Made by a program: the position numbers and the translations under genes. Below the pieces are notes generated by a model, which saw only the letters and a list, made by a program, of their open reading frames with translations, made no database searches and was not told the DNA's origin. From Choristoneura fumiferana (lineage: Eukaryota; Arthropoda; Insecta; Lepidoptera; Tortricidae): 64,000 bases of DNA. Positions 46,801 through 58,566 of this stretch are shown in pieces (positions within the stretch are counted from its first letter, which is position 1; the number at the start of each line of letters is the position of its first letter). The stretch lies in assembly GCF_025370935.1 (NCBI RefSeq), contig NC_133493.1, positions 10,859,762 to 10,923,761 on the forward strand. The letters run 5' to 3'.

Positions 46801-49800
46801 TACCAGCACTTCCCAAATACCACCTAAATCAGGACCAAATCGCGAACAAAACACAAACGCGTACAAATGAGATCTAGTTTAAATTTTGAACACATGTTTA
46901 GTTAATGGAATAAAAAGCTTTTCTATTCAATATCATTTTATGACCCCGTGTGGTGTCGGGTTTAGAATTACAGCTCAGTCAGTGTGTGTGATGAATTATG
47001 ATGATTTGTACGCGATTTTGTCCTGATTTAGGTGGTATTTGGGAAGTAGCAGTAAAAAGACAAAAGGGTCTTGGTCTAGCCGCGAAGGGATTACGTAGAT
47101 TGTGTAGGTATAGTTGGTCTAGATCATACATTTCCAACCTTCTATTGTCTGTTACTTAATTGCCTTAAGTTAACACATTGTAAATTTGTCTGAGCATTAC
47201 CTCATAAGGAGCCAATACCTGTCATTGTGGTTAACAAATGCTTCCATACATTGATCGACGTTCTAATAACTATACCGTATTAAAGGCATAACAAGTCTTT
47301 GACTCCAGAATTCGGATCCCTCCTCGCTCCTACAGGCAAATAATACTAACTCTAAATTTCCAGACTTCAATCCATTCTCGGACGGCATACGTGATATCGG
47401 CACTCGTGACCGCGGAAACGACGGAATGTCTGATGAAAAGGACGGAGCATTTCATTGATCACCTAAAGCAGTACCCTGAGTCCAGGGATTATGCTATCAA
47501 AGTACGTAGAACCATGAGAGCAGCATTATAAAAAAAACATTTTTCAATACAAGGTTTTTTGCTCACTGTGCTTGCATTCCATAAATTACGACTTGCATGA
47601 TTGTTAAAAGTCATAATGTAATCTTTGTCATAATTCTTAATGTATTGTTATAATATCTTTTTTGTGAATCCATTCATTGTTCAGAATTGTTATAAATCAA
47701 ACCTTACCTAACCTATAGAGTTGTAAATTTTACGATTTCGGCGGAGAAAAAATTACATTATGACTGACAAAAATTATAATAAACTTAACATTATGAATTT
47801 CAAATATTATGCGACCAGATACACACTCGTTTTTATTGCATAATGAATAAACTAAACTATGCCCTCTTAGTAAACGTAATTCCAGGAGTCAAAATTGGCA
47901 GGAGGGTGCGAGGACTGTTCCCGAGAAACATCGCATGTTTAAGAGTAAAAGCAAAAAGGTGTTATGTTAATCATCTGCCACGGCTACCTATTTATTGAAA
48001 AAGTAGCAGAGTAAAACCTAATTTAGTAATCAAATCCAGAAAGTAAACCTCTTTTTTTAAAGCTTTTAACCCACCCTTCCAAGAATAGGCGGCAGGTTTT
48101 TGGCAGAAAGTCAACTTTTAAAATTCCGCATTTCATTGACTTAGCAAGTAAACAGTTAAACTATAACAAATAGGACCTTGAACTGATTCGCAACAAATTT
48201 TTTTCAATATGTTTTTTAGCTCGGGCTGCAGCCTTTTGGAGGCAATTTTTTGAATAATTAATTTATTTATTTAACAATATCTTTTTTGAATCCATTCATT
48301 GTTAAGAGTTGTTATAAATCAACCTTACCTAACCTATAGAGTTGTAAATTTACGATTTCGGCGGAGAAAAATTATATTATAACTGATTATAATAAACTTA
48401 ACATTATGAATTTCAAATATTATGCGACCAGATACACACTCGTTTTTATTGCATAATGAATAAACTAAACTATGCCCTCTTACCTAAATGTTTCCACCTC
48501 AATTTTTTTAGGAGGGTGCGGTGCGAGCCCTCCTCAGAGTGCAAAGAAGACTGAATAACGAGGAACCGATCGCTAAAGAAACAGTCGGCATTGTGAAAGA
48601 GGTAAAAGCAAATATACCTACTGTGTGTACAGTTACCTGCTTTATTATCTGCCACGGGCTACCGGCCGTAGAAAAAGTAGTAGAGTCGAACCTTGCATTT
48701 AAAGCCCTATGATCAGAGGAGGCGGATTTATGTTTTTTAGGAGTGTAGGCCACTTTATATCCGCCGCCCTATGCTTCTAAAATAATTTTGAAATCTGCCG
48801 CCCCTAGCCGTTGCGCCCCAGGCCGGGCCTATACGGCCTATTGACAAATCCAGGACTGATCAGAGGCACTATTAATCACAAACTATTGACTCTTTTAATT
48901 CTGGCAGCGTTTTTGGAATACCCCATTGCCAAGAATAGGCCGCAAGAAATTTGGCTGAAAGTCAACCTTTCAACAAATATAACACTATTGCAATTACTTA
49001 ACCGCAAATACAAAACAAACTTTAAACTATAAGTTAAAGGGTCATACTGAAAACTGCGGCTTGCCGTAGCAATATGCTGAGTAGGGCCCTTTTTGCTTCT
49101 TTTGGCACAATATATCTTTTTTAAATTAATTTTACTGTATGTAACATTGAATTTTCGCAAATTTTATTCTTCCTTTATAACTAAAAACCTTTCTCCCCAG
49201 GCTTTGGCCCTCATGGGGTACACGGGCCCCACGAAGGGCCCCGGGCCCAACATCCTGTCCATTGACGGCGGCGGCATCAGGGGCCTCATTGCCATAGAAG
49301 TCCTGAGACACTTGGAGAAGCTGACCGGAAGGAGAGTGCAGGATATGTTCGATTACATCATCGGAGTCAGCACTGGGGCCATTATTGCTGCTGTTATTGG
49401 TAAGTTACATTCGAATAAAATTGGTTCCATAAAAATAAAGAAATTTTTTAACAAAAAAGTAAAACCGACTCCAAAAAAATAACGGAAAATGAAAGAAAAA
49501 AAAACCTTAAAATATTTTAAAGAACAACCAGCATAGAAAATAGCGTGGCTTTACAATGATCAACTTCAAAAATTGACATTTGCAATAAAACACTTAGAAA
49601 AGCATTGAACAGAAAAGTTGCACTTTGCTCCCTCTCGTCAGGGAGGAAAAGTTACTTTTCTGAAGGAGAGGTGTGAAAAAATATTTTCAAGGGTTTTGTA
49701 GTCGGTTGGCTTATGTTACGTTACGATGAGGCTTACAAAACTGAATTACATGTTTTTTTTTTTCAGGCGGCGGTGTTGGTACGCTAGAAACGGCAAATCA

Positions 49801-52800
49801 GATGTATATGACTCTCTCTAAAGAAATGTTCGGGAATACTTCTCTCATTGGAGGTAATAGCATCAAATGATTGTAGTAAACACTAGGTGCACTGACGACA
49901 TTGAGAGTTGCGGGCAGCCGGAGGATGCAAGTGGCGAGTTGTAGTTCATTGTGGCGTTTTAAGGAGGAGGCTTTGTTCAGCAGTTGACGGCTGATGATGA
50001 TGATGATTGTATTCATATTTACTAAGCTTTTTAGAGCGTTTATACCTGCTGAGCTGGCAACGTTGCATTTTTGTTAGTTTTTCTCGATTATTCCATAAAA
50101 ATTGAATGAAAATTAAAAATGTTTTCTGATAGAACAGTTCTTTCACGCCGTATGTTTTTATTTGTTTATCTTTTGTAGTAAATTTACTGCTAGTTATAGC
50201 ATCGTGATGCGTACTTTATAAAGAACAATTAACACTAAGAATAACGGCAGAATGTACTTTATAAAACACAAATAGGGTGCTTTATTTGTTTATTGATAAA
50301 TGACAAAATATGAGTTTTGAAATATTGTCACTACTTTTGAAAAGTTTATCTTAGAATCGATAATGTTTCTGAGTGAACTTTAGTCCCATTATTTTAAGGA
50401 TCAATTTTGTTAGCGTACGGATTTAAGATACGAGGTTTTTTTCAAAGTGTGACGATATATCACGCTGAGATGTTATAACCCCCACTATCAAATTTATATT
50501 GAGGAAGTAGTGTAAACATACAAGAATTGAATAAAAATCTTAACTTAGGTTTTAACCACTCTATATCAATTATTAATTCTCAATACGACCTTCACGCTAA
50601 CGTGATAGGTACTGAGGCTGACTGAAGTACCATGTCAAATACGAATGTTTCCGAGAAAATACAATGGGACTAAGTATTCTCTACATCTGCGCCATGTAGT
50701 GTAAAAAAAAAGGTATATAATAATAGTAATATAATAATATAATAAAAGATCCAACACTCACAAACAACAAATGCCGCAGATGCCATAACCAATCGGAAAC
50801 CATACAACACATAACCGGAGCATGCACAACGCTAACACAAACAGACTACACACACAGACACAATCAAATCGCAAACATCATCCACCAAAACCTGGCACAC
50901 AAACATAGACTTATACAAGACACACACACCCCATACTACAAATACACACCGCAGGTAGTACTTGAGAATACAACACACAAATTATACTACGACCGCGCCA
51001 TACTCACAGATCGTACTATCCACTATAATAGACCTGACATCACATTAATAGATAAAATAAACAAAACTACATACCTTATAGACATCTCAATCCCTAACAC
51101 ACACAATTTACAAAAGACCATCACGGAAAAAATAACAAAATACGCAGACCTAAAAGACAAAGTTGCTAGACTATGAAGACAGGAGAAAGTGTACGTAGTT
51201 CCAATAGTCCTATCTACAACAGGCGTCATCCCAAACCACCTACACCACAGTTTAAAATTATTAGGCATAAAATCACACGTTTACACAATTTTACAAAAAG
51301 CCGCAATACTTAATACATGCAGAATAGTGAGAAAGTTCATGCAACTAGACCCTGAAAATAGCCCTCAGCAATCTTCTTAAAAAATATTTATTCTACAACT
51401 CTTGCTACATTTACTTGGTGGATAACCCGTAAATGTAGTTAATACCAGCCTAGAGCTGAGAAAAAGCAATCCTTCGAAAATAATAATAATATTTATCTTG
51501 TTTTTAGGCACTTCTAGATTAGTATGGACGCATTCATACTACGACACAGATGCCTGGGAGAAACTACTGCAGAAAAATCTGGGAGATTGTACTCTTACGG
51601 AATGCAATAGACATGATACACCTAAGGTTAGTTAAGTATATTCAGGGAGCGAAACTTTGATGCCGGTGACAGCCGTATGACGTCAAGTTTCATACAGTGT
51701 TTTTATCTAGATTATAGATAATCACTAACAACGTATTGGCCTCTTTGGTTTACGGATATTTTATTGACACTTGAGACGGCCAGTACTTATAAATGTCACT
51801 ATTAGTGGTTATATGCTCTTTGATTCCAGTATTCCCACGGGATAGTTGTTCTTAACACAACACCTCAATGAAGATTACGATATAAATTTTTGGGATTTCC
51901 CACGGTAATTTTGTAAAATCCCGGAATTTCAATTGTAACTACCGGATCGAATAGTTTACGCGTGCGAAGCCGCGGGTAAACTCTAGTATGTATATAAATC
52001 TCATAATTTGTGGAATATAATTATAAATGTCCAACAGATGGCGCTAGTGTCGTGCGTGGTGAACGCGGGCTCGAAGCTGTCCCCGTACCTGTTCCGGTCG
52101 TACGAGTGTCCGTTCCGCGTGCGGTCCGTGTTCCCGGGCACGGCGCGCGCGCGCCTCTGGCACGCCGTGCGCGCCTCCGCCGCCGCGCCGACATACTTCA
52201 ACGAGTTCCGGCTGGACAACTTGCTGCATCAGGTGACTACCGGGAACTGCTCTTGAGAGATATGTAGAGGATACTACTTCATTTGTCGTAGCCAGTCACA
52301 CGGACACTAAAAGGAACACAAACGCGCCACCTAGCGGCGTAGACCATACTTCTTCCTTTTCGCGCGCTTCGACGCCGAACAGTAAGGATGTCGTCACGGA
52401 AATGTCCTACGTTTCGCTTTTAATTAATACCACAGATATAGATTACAGTAGATAACGCAAACACCTCAATCTGTATGAAAACCAACCGTGTCGCTTTTTT
52501 ATATCTACTGTGACGTCTCAAGAGCGAATTAGCGATGTGAATTCCCCGATGTCCGCCCAAAATCGATTCTAATGCGCCGCCCGCCCGCGCCGTGGGGCTC
52601 GAGACAGTCACTAGTCATGATTAGTGAGTTAGCGGTCAGTCTTTATATGGGGCCAACCCCGACTTTTGGTCGAGGTTCGGACACGCGAAGTATGCATTTG
52701 CGTAATCTAGTGTAATCTATATCTGTGATTAATACCTATCGACTTAAAAGGCATATTTATGTGAGTCCGGTGACAATAGGTACATAATTCTAGTTGTCTG

Positions 52801-54846
52801 GCCAGGACCGCCTCCACAGGACGGAAGTCTTCGACGGTTAATGGCATCGACTTGAAATTTGGTACGCAAATGTTATTTGAATAACAATGCAAGTACAGTC
52901 AACAGAAAGTAGAGGCAGCAAAAAGCTATTTTTTTTGTTAACACAAACTTATAACACGGTTTTTTTTTTGTTAGCCTGTTAAAGTGTCCCATTGCTGGGA
53001 AAAGGCCTCCCCTTCTTTCTGCCATTCGTTCCTGACGAGAGCATGCTGCCACTCTATTTGATATGCGTCCAAGTCGTCCCGCCATCTCCTCTTCGGTCTG
53101 CCTCTGTTACGATGTCCATCCCACGGAACCCAATGGGTACAGCGCGATTACTTGGAGTTAACACTTGACAGATGGGCGTGCCTTCAGTGTTTTTGTGTTC
53201 TTGACCATCAGTGGTGTAGCGGTATAGCACGCGGTACGGAATACCGAGGACCTGGGTTCGATTCCCAGTGATGGTCTTATTCTTCTGGTTTTTCTGTGCA
53301 TCTATATTTCAGTTTGTATTTTCAATTTAGGTTTTACGGGATGACCGTAAAAGTAAAAATTTGGAATTGAAATAAAAAATACAAAAAGATTCCAAAAAAC
53401 CAATCTCAATTTTCAACTTTCGACTTCACACAGATAAAAAAGTTTTTACATAATCTGTTAACGTGGGTAGCGGTATACTAAAAATGGCTTTATTTGTATC
53501 ACGTCAAAGTTGAAAATTGACTGAAGGCGCGCCCATCTGTCAAGTGTTAACTCCAAGTAATCGTATTGTAGTAATTTGGTTCTTAATTCTATATTTTCTC
53601 TTTGTTCCCAGGACGGAGGTATAATGGTAAACAACCCAACCGGAGTCGGGCTGCACGAAGCAAAGCTGTTATTTGGTGCGAATGCACTCAAAAACGGTAC
53701 CGTGATCTCAGTTGGGACAGGGAAATCGTTGAACAAGCATCTGGATTATCAACTGTTTACCAAAGGGTTGCAGAAAGAAGCACCTGGTACCAGTTGGAAG
53801 GACAAGTTCAACAAGATATTGGATTCTGCTACGGACACTGAGGGTTCGTTATATAAATTTCTTATAGTTGGAATGTGTTTGTCATGAACCAATAGAAACG
53901 CTTCATTTACCTATTCTCGCTCAGCACATCTCTGGTGGGAACAGCTCGGCGGAGCGAGGTTAGGTAAATGGGAACGCAACCTTAAAGTTGGGTTCCGTTC
54001 GCGATCCATAACATCGTAAGCCATAATGTAATGTTAAAGTTTGTCATAACTCATAATGATCTTTTCCCATTGCTCTTTTTTCTTCTGAAGTCATAAAAAT
54101 TTGAGGGACTTTGAAATGGCCTTTCTGTAGAACTCTTTAGGTTTGGTTAGGTATATTTTATAACAATCAATTGTTCATAGTTTTCAAGGTATGCTGTTAA
54201 TGGGTCGATCAATTGGTGTCAATTTTTCTAAGATCTAATCACCTATTACAAGCTTTTATTTAACTTGCAATGTATGTTTGTATGTATTTTATGTACGGGT
54301 CAATTCTTGCAAGTGAAATTTGACGCGCTTCCAGTGGTCAGATTGACTCTAAATTTAGCATACATATGTAAATCTGGTGACAATATACTAATCTGGTAGT
54401 GACATCGTGTTGGTCCGGCCAGGATCGTCTCCGTAGGATGGACCTCCTCAACAGTTAATTGTATTGACTTGAAATTTGGTACGGATATGTAGCTTGGATG
54501 CAGGTACAGTTAGCATAAATTAAAGTCAGCAAAAAAAGCTTGTATTAAAAATGTAATTTTTAACCTTTTTTCTTCACCAGGTACGCATCTAGTCCTCAAC
54601 GACTTGCTATCACCAGGAAGCTATTACCGTTTCAATCCTCCCCTCATGGACGAATGTGCGATGGACGAGATCAATCCAGAAAAGCTAAACAACTTAGTAA
54701 TAGACACCCAGGCTTACATAAGAAGAAACCAGCATAAATTCGAACAGGCAGCCGCTATGTTGGTGAGAAAACGAAGCGTTGCACAGAAGGTAATGGATTT
54801 CATTGATTATCAGAGCCAAATCATGGGTGTGGTTCAGAGCAAATGA
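43897..54846 (+). CDS. PNPLA8: Calcium-independent phospholipase A2 gamma-like (patatin)
   Basis: Ten coding exons join in frame to 584 residues: 43897-44017, 44726-45033, 47364-47501, 48512-48601, 49201-49399, 49767-49853, 51508-51626, 52038-52232, 53612-53843, 54581-54846. Residues 1-215 are charged and low in conservation. The patatin domain follows, with an oxyanion-hole motif DGGGIRG (241-247), nucleophile elbow GVSTG with Ser276, and the catalytic Asp in DGG (420-422). The dyad is therefore complete, and the protein should hydrolyse glycerophospholipids without calcium. The mammalian homologue acts in mitochondria and peroxisomes; location here is inferred. Human PNPLA8 is longer (782), mainly at the N-terminus. 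The start ATG has an AAA context and no upstream in-frame Met was preferred. The donor after 53843 (GTTCGT) is weak. Confidence 0.92.
45808..46016 (+). mobile_element. tRNA-derived SINE (family B), split by TIR element
   Basis: The head GTAGCTCAGTGATTAGAGAA and GGTTCGATCCCCGGTC is followed by the tail ending GGACTAGGTCAA. The tail resumes at 46400 as TTGGAGTCATGTGT after the insertion, so 35742-35990 gives its empty site. Intron 2 of the phospholipase gene. Confidence 0.7.
46017..46399 (-). mobile_element. TSD-less TIR element (TGAGGGCTATCG family), copy 3
   Basis: 383 bp, opposite orientation to the other two copies, with an internal deletion of about 42 bp near 46087. It is inserted exactly between AA and TT of the SINE word GGTCAATTGG. 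Confidence 0.75.
46790..47066. mobile_element. Hairpin MITE with 60-70-bp arms
   Basis: TTTGTCTTTTTACCAGCACT and CCAAATACCACCTAAATCAG on the left pair with GATTTAGGTGGTATTTGGGA and AGTAAAAAGACAAA on the right. The centre is unrelated. Confidence 0.7.
47640..49020. repeat. Tandem duplication spanning a phospholipase exon
   Basis: About 47640-48140 and 48277-48980 share long runs in order: ATCCATTCATTGTT, ACCTTACCTAACCTATAGAG, TTATGCGACCAGATACACAC, GGAGGGTGCG, ATCTGCCACGG and CCAAGAATAGGC. The downstream unit holds the intact exon 4 (48512-48601); the upstream unit holds the remnant at 47902-47944. The downstream unit also gained about 130 bp near 48710-48870. Confidence 0.8.
47902..47944 (+). 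pseudogene. Dead duplicate of phospholipase exon 4
   Basis: Begins after AG with GAGGGTGCGAGGACTGTTCC, as in the real exon (GAGGGTGCGGTGCGAGCC), and ends before GTAAAAG like the real donor. It is only 43 nt against 90, so an internal deletion has occurred. Inclusion would shift the frame, so it is presumably skipped. Confidence 0.65.
49890..50010 (+). mobile_element. LINE 3-prime tail
   Basis: GGATGCAAGTGGCGAGTTGT, GAGGCTTTGTTCAGCAGTTG and (GAT)n. Nearly the same as 34745-34885. Intron 6 of the phospholipase gene. Confidence 0.6.
50748..51491 (+). mobile_element. R2-type LINE fragment, endonuclease C-terminus
   Basis: The frame 50748-51380 is open except for one TGA at 51174-51176 (in the position of a probable Trp). 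It encodes CRRCHNQSETIQHITGAC, a CCHC zinc-binding motif, then RPDITLIDKINKTTYLIDIS, the PD...D core of a restriction-like endonuclease as in R2-clade elements. It ends QKAAILNTCRIVRKF and a stop, then a short 3-prime UTR with (AAT)n at 51479-51491. The reverse transcriptase is missing (5-prime truncation). The plus strand is A-rich, unlike the host exons. Intron 6 of the phospholipase gene. Confidence 0.75.
51940..51986 (+). mobile_element. Helitron 3-prime end
   Basis: ACGCGTGCGAAGCCGCGGGT with a CTAG end at 51983-51986 followed by T. It lies 50 bp before exon 8 of the phospholipase gene. Confidence 0.5.
52972..53125 (-). mobile_element. LINE ORF2 C-terminal fragment
   Basis: The minus strand reads GRPKRRWRDDLDAYQIEWQH, then RNEWQKEGEAFSQQWDTLTG and a stop, a common lepidopteran non-LTR ORF ending. 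A poly(A) is read as poly(T) at 52960-52970. Confidence 0.7.
53144..53569. mobile_element. TIR element containing a tRNA-headed SINE
   Basis: Left arm GATTACTTGGAGTTAACACT...GATGGGCG and right arm, its complement, pair over about 43 bases. The SINE at 53203-53389 lies wholly inside. Intron 8 of the phospholipase gene. Confidence 0.65.
53203..53389 (+). mobile_element. tRNA-headed SINE (family D), best copy
   Basis: The head 53203-53276 folds as a tRNA: acceptor GACCATC/GATGGTC, T arm CTGGG-TTCGATT-CCCAG, and an anticodon stem CGGT/ACCG with loop ACGGAAT (anticodon GGA, Ser-like, but C instead of U before it). The tail carries TTTCTGTGCATCTATATTTC and TTTTACGGGATGACCGTAAA. The tail and copies at 21460, 34122 and 58520 show that it is a SINE, not a tRNA gene. 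Confidence 0.7.
53885..53990. mobile_element. Partial relative of the MITE at 32827-32981
   Basis: GAAACGCTTCATTTACC, CAGCACATCTCTGGTGGGAA and GAGCGAGGTTAGGTAAATG. The outer ends are lost. Confidence 0.5.
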
Positions 54847-54965
54847 CGTATGATCACTCAGCAGGATCTTGATACTTGCTGAATGAATGAGTTGAAATTG
54901 ATGAATTTCCTGACGTATCTGTCATTGGTGTCTTAACTATGTGCTTAGTTAGCTAAAAGGGATGT

Positions 54966-55039
54966 GTATATCTATTGACCTACACCCAAACAGACCTTTG
55001 TGAATATCTATTGATCTACACCCAAACAGACCTTTGTGA
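54966..55039. repeat. Two-copy 36-bp tandem repeat
   Basis: TATCTATTGACCTACACCCA plus AACAGACCTTTGTGAA occurs twice with one C/T difference, in the presumed 3-prime UTR of the phospholipase gene. Confidence 0.85.
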
Positions 55040-55641
55040 ATTTGTAAAACGGCAGCTTAACCTTTTAACCTTTTTACAAGGTGCAAGGAGACTTTAACCT
55101 TTTGCGATGGACGTAGATTACAGTCATTGAAATGCATTCATCCCGTCGCTTTTTAACATGTAGTTTATCGCAACGAATAGATACTCCTATTACTAGATAA
55201 TCGTATCTATAATTCAAAAGTTGCTTTAAAAAAATAAGGCTCTTAAATGCAGCTGTTTTACTACTTACTAATGAGTACTTAGACTGTGAAGGTCTATTAC
55301 TATAACTAAAATTAAATATTAGAAACTGAAATACAAATATTAGTCAAATTTCAATTGCATGATTAGTATTGATTAGTATTTGAACCTGCCTTGTTTCTTA
55401 ACCCGTGACGTAAATTTTACTGATCCAAGCTGGTGTTTTAACCAGGTTAAAATACAGGTGTAGGTTAAAATGCTACTCATGCCTTTAAGTTCTTAAAATA
55501 TTTGAGTTGTTCGCACAGAGGTTAAGAATGAACGCCTTGTAATATTAATATTATTTGAAAACATTCGAATATTTTTAAATAGGTTAAGAAATCCAGTAAA
55601 CTGAAAATATTATAATGCTCATTATAAAGCCTTTGTTTACA

Positions 55642-55647
55642 AATAAA
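55642..55647 (+). terminator. Candidate polyadenylation signal
   Basis: AATAAA about 800 bp after the phospholipase stop. Competing AT-rich variants exist and a repeat origin is possible. Confidence 0.3.
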
Positions 55648-57288
55648 GATACTTTGACTTTGAAAGTTGAAATTTATATGAAAGTAAAAAAAAAATACCT
55701 GTTACTTTAACTTTTTGTTTCATTAATACATGTTACACATTTTAATATTTTTTATTAAAAGTCCATTTAGTTTTTAAAAGTAGTTACTGTTAAAAGTATA
55801 TTGCATTTTTATGAATATAATTAATTGTATAAAGTAGGGTGTATTATTTTTGTAGCGTTATTTACCTTTAGGTAAAATTAGATAAATGTTAAAACAATGA
55901 CTATGCAGAGTAAATATTTAATTTTGTAGTTGTAGTCAGTATGAGATCTAGTCACTTGTAAAGTTAACCTGCAATATTGAGTAAGGGCCCTCTCTAGCTG
56001 GCGCGGGTGCACCTTGCGGGCAAAGCCTGGGGACACGGTGCAAGTACAATCCGTCCAGGCGACGCTTGCAGTTAGCGCTACTCCTACTATGTTTCATATA
56101 TACTATACTTGGGCGACCGGCTAAAACTCGATAAGTCCCAGTTCAAATTGGGACAGTCGAAATCTTAATTGTATATTAAGAGGCGACCTACGCAACTCAC
56201 TGCTATTTTTAAACAGACGTGGTATAAAATTGGTGTACTTCGTGGCAATAAAAAAAATATTACGATAATCTTGATCGTATTCCTGAGTTAGTCGTTGCTT
56301 TCAAAACACGATTAAACTAATTTGGCTCGATAGATTTTATTGCCAAAGTGAGCTCTTACTTTGATTTAGAAACCAAAAATACTCCGTTATTTATAAAGAC
56401 ACTATAATCAAATTACTAAGTCTGATTTACAAACAAAACGTAATAATAATATCTGTCGTGTTATTTCTTAAATCTAAATCGTAATTTCTTTGCATTTATT
56501 TTATTTCCAAATTTTGATGAGCAAAGACTTACGCCACGCCGACGACATATTGCTTCTCTGTCACTTCAACGCAGAGAAACAGTGAGCGCTTAGGTGCTCT
56601 GCCTGATTGACCTGCGTCGCTTTTCTCCACAAAATTCATTTACGAAAAAAAACTTTTACATTTACACTTCTTTCATAACACTCAATCTATGAGTAAGGAA
56701 TTATTATTAAATTACGTTATCACTGTATTTTGGTATTTAAGGTGTTTTAGGATAGTCAACACCGAGAAATAAATTAAATAACGCACAAAAAAAACAAGAA
56801 GCCCTCATACTCGTACAATGACAGACAACATGTCAGAAGATGTCAGAAGTTGTAAAGTAAGTGTGTTGTTTATTACAAGAATTAGGTAAGTACAGAAAAA
56901 TTGGTTAGTAGTCTAAATAGTTTTATTGGCTCCATATTTTGTCTATTACTTATAAACTGATAACTACCATAGTAGGAATATAGGACATGTGTTCAAACTT
57001 AATACGTGTCTGGTACGAGTATATAGCCTACCCAACGAAGACCAAAAACTGCCTCTCCGGGGAAATCTCGCGTATAAGTCAATTTTGGCATAGTTGTAGG
57101 GGATGGTGTTTAAGACCACATACTAAAAGTAGGTACTGATGGGTGGGGTAGAGCTAACGGGTGGGGAGGAGTTTGTGTAAAAGTCCCATTTAGTTTTTCG
57201 TAAATAACTCGTAAACCACAGCAAAAATGTTCTAAAACATAAGTAATCAAAAATACAAAAAAAAATCTAAACATTTTTTTTAAGTATG

Positions 57289-57362
57289 GCGATGGATGGA
57301 TGTTTGTTACTCTTTCACGTAGAAACTACTGAACGGATTTGCATGAAATTTGCCATACAGGT
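57289..57362 (+). mobile_element. Helitron internal fragment
   Basis: GGATGTTTGTTACTCTTTCA and ACTGAACGGATTTGCATGAA match the interior of 693-929. Confidence 0.5.
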
Positions 57363-58519
57363 AATAAATACCCTGGATTAACATGTTCTACAGTAAAAAA
57401 ACGCACTGAGGTCTCTGAACCAGATGATGATACATCTACACTACACAAGCACTATTTTAGTACAGTAAGTACCTACATTATTTTGAGACACCCACTAAAT
57501 AACATGACTTATATAAAACAAATATTTACTTTATTAATCGTTGGGCAAAGTAACTTATTGATTGAATTTTATAACGGGCAAAGTTATTTAGACAACATTG
57601 CCCACATGCGTTATAATAGTAGAAAAAGTTCTCACTTACAGGTTCAAATACTGCACTTTGTGCTTTTTGTATTAGTGTTAATAAAATATCCTTCTTTCTT
57701 TCTTTATACGTAATTTCTCCACTCTTGGAACTCCAGTTTTATAAATCTAAAGTACAATTAAAATAGTAAATAATTTATTAATTCAGACAAAGTGATTGCA
57801 TTTAGTCGTTAGGTAACAGTTCATAGTTTGGTTTTTCTAGTAAGCCGTCCCTTTTATCAAATGGGCACAGTTTTTTTCTGCGAGTACTCGTATCTCCAAG
57901 AATATTTATGTTGAGTATGAATATCCTACTTGTGTCAGTTCTTGACTTTTGTTTTTTTAATGTATTTATTATCAGTATGTAATCAAGCGATTTGTTTCAA
58001 ATTTTAAAGTTGTTCTTTATATAGATTTACATCGCCACTCAAAAATCATATAAATTTAAAAAAAATACCAAATAAAAAGACACATTTCTTTATTTGGTTT
58101 TGAAAGTAGTGACACCTCTAACTTTTTTTCTAAGAATTAACCATACATTGACCTACTACTTGCCGAAATATCAAAGTTTTGTAGGTGGTACTTCCTATTA
58201 AAAATAAGGGACATACGTGGCCTAGTTCTGTATTCAATCGGTGTTTTTAGTGTCATATACAAACTGTTGTTGTTATAATTTGTTATTGGTTATTAGCGTT
58301 TAACTCATAAATATGATAAAATTATTAGAAAACTCAAACATTATAGAGGTGTTTGTATACATACGACATTGATAGAACACTGATGAATACAAATTGCTGA
58401 TTTTTGACAGGACCCCCTGTCCCCTGTTTGGAGTAACGCCTGGAAATTTTTGATATTTAGGCAAGCAGGCGAGATAAATCTAGAAGTTGACACCTCTGCC
58501 ATGCTGAGGATGCTGGTCT

Positions 58520-58566
58520 CTTTTCTGGTTTTTCTGTGCATCTATATTTCAGTTTGTATTTTCCTA
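58520..58566 (+). mobile_element. SINE family D tail fragment
   Basis: GGTTTTTCTGTGCATCTATA and TTTCAGTTTGTATTTTC are identical to the tail of the copy at 53203-53389. Confidence 0.6.

Noticed and set aside
53203..53276. Functional tRNA-Ser gene
   Set aside because: The fold is good, but the base before the anticodon is C, the T stem and acceptor are offset by one base, and the same head with tail recurs as a SINE.
57339..57713. 124-residue open frame
   Set aside because: Its start overlaps a Helitron fragment, no domain or splice context supports it, and the residues reflect AT-rich sequence.
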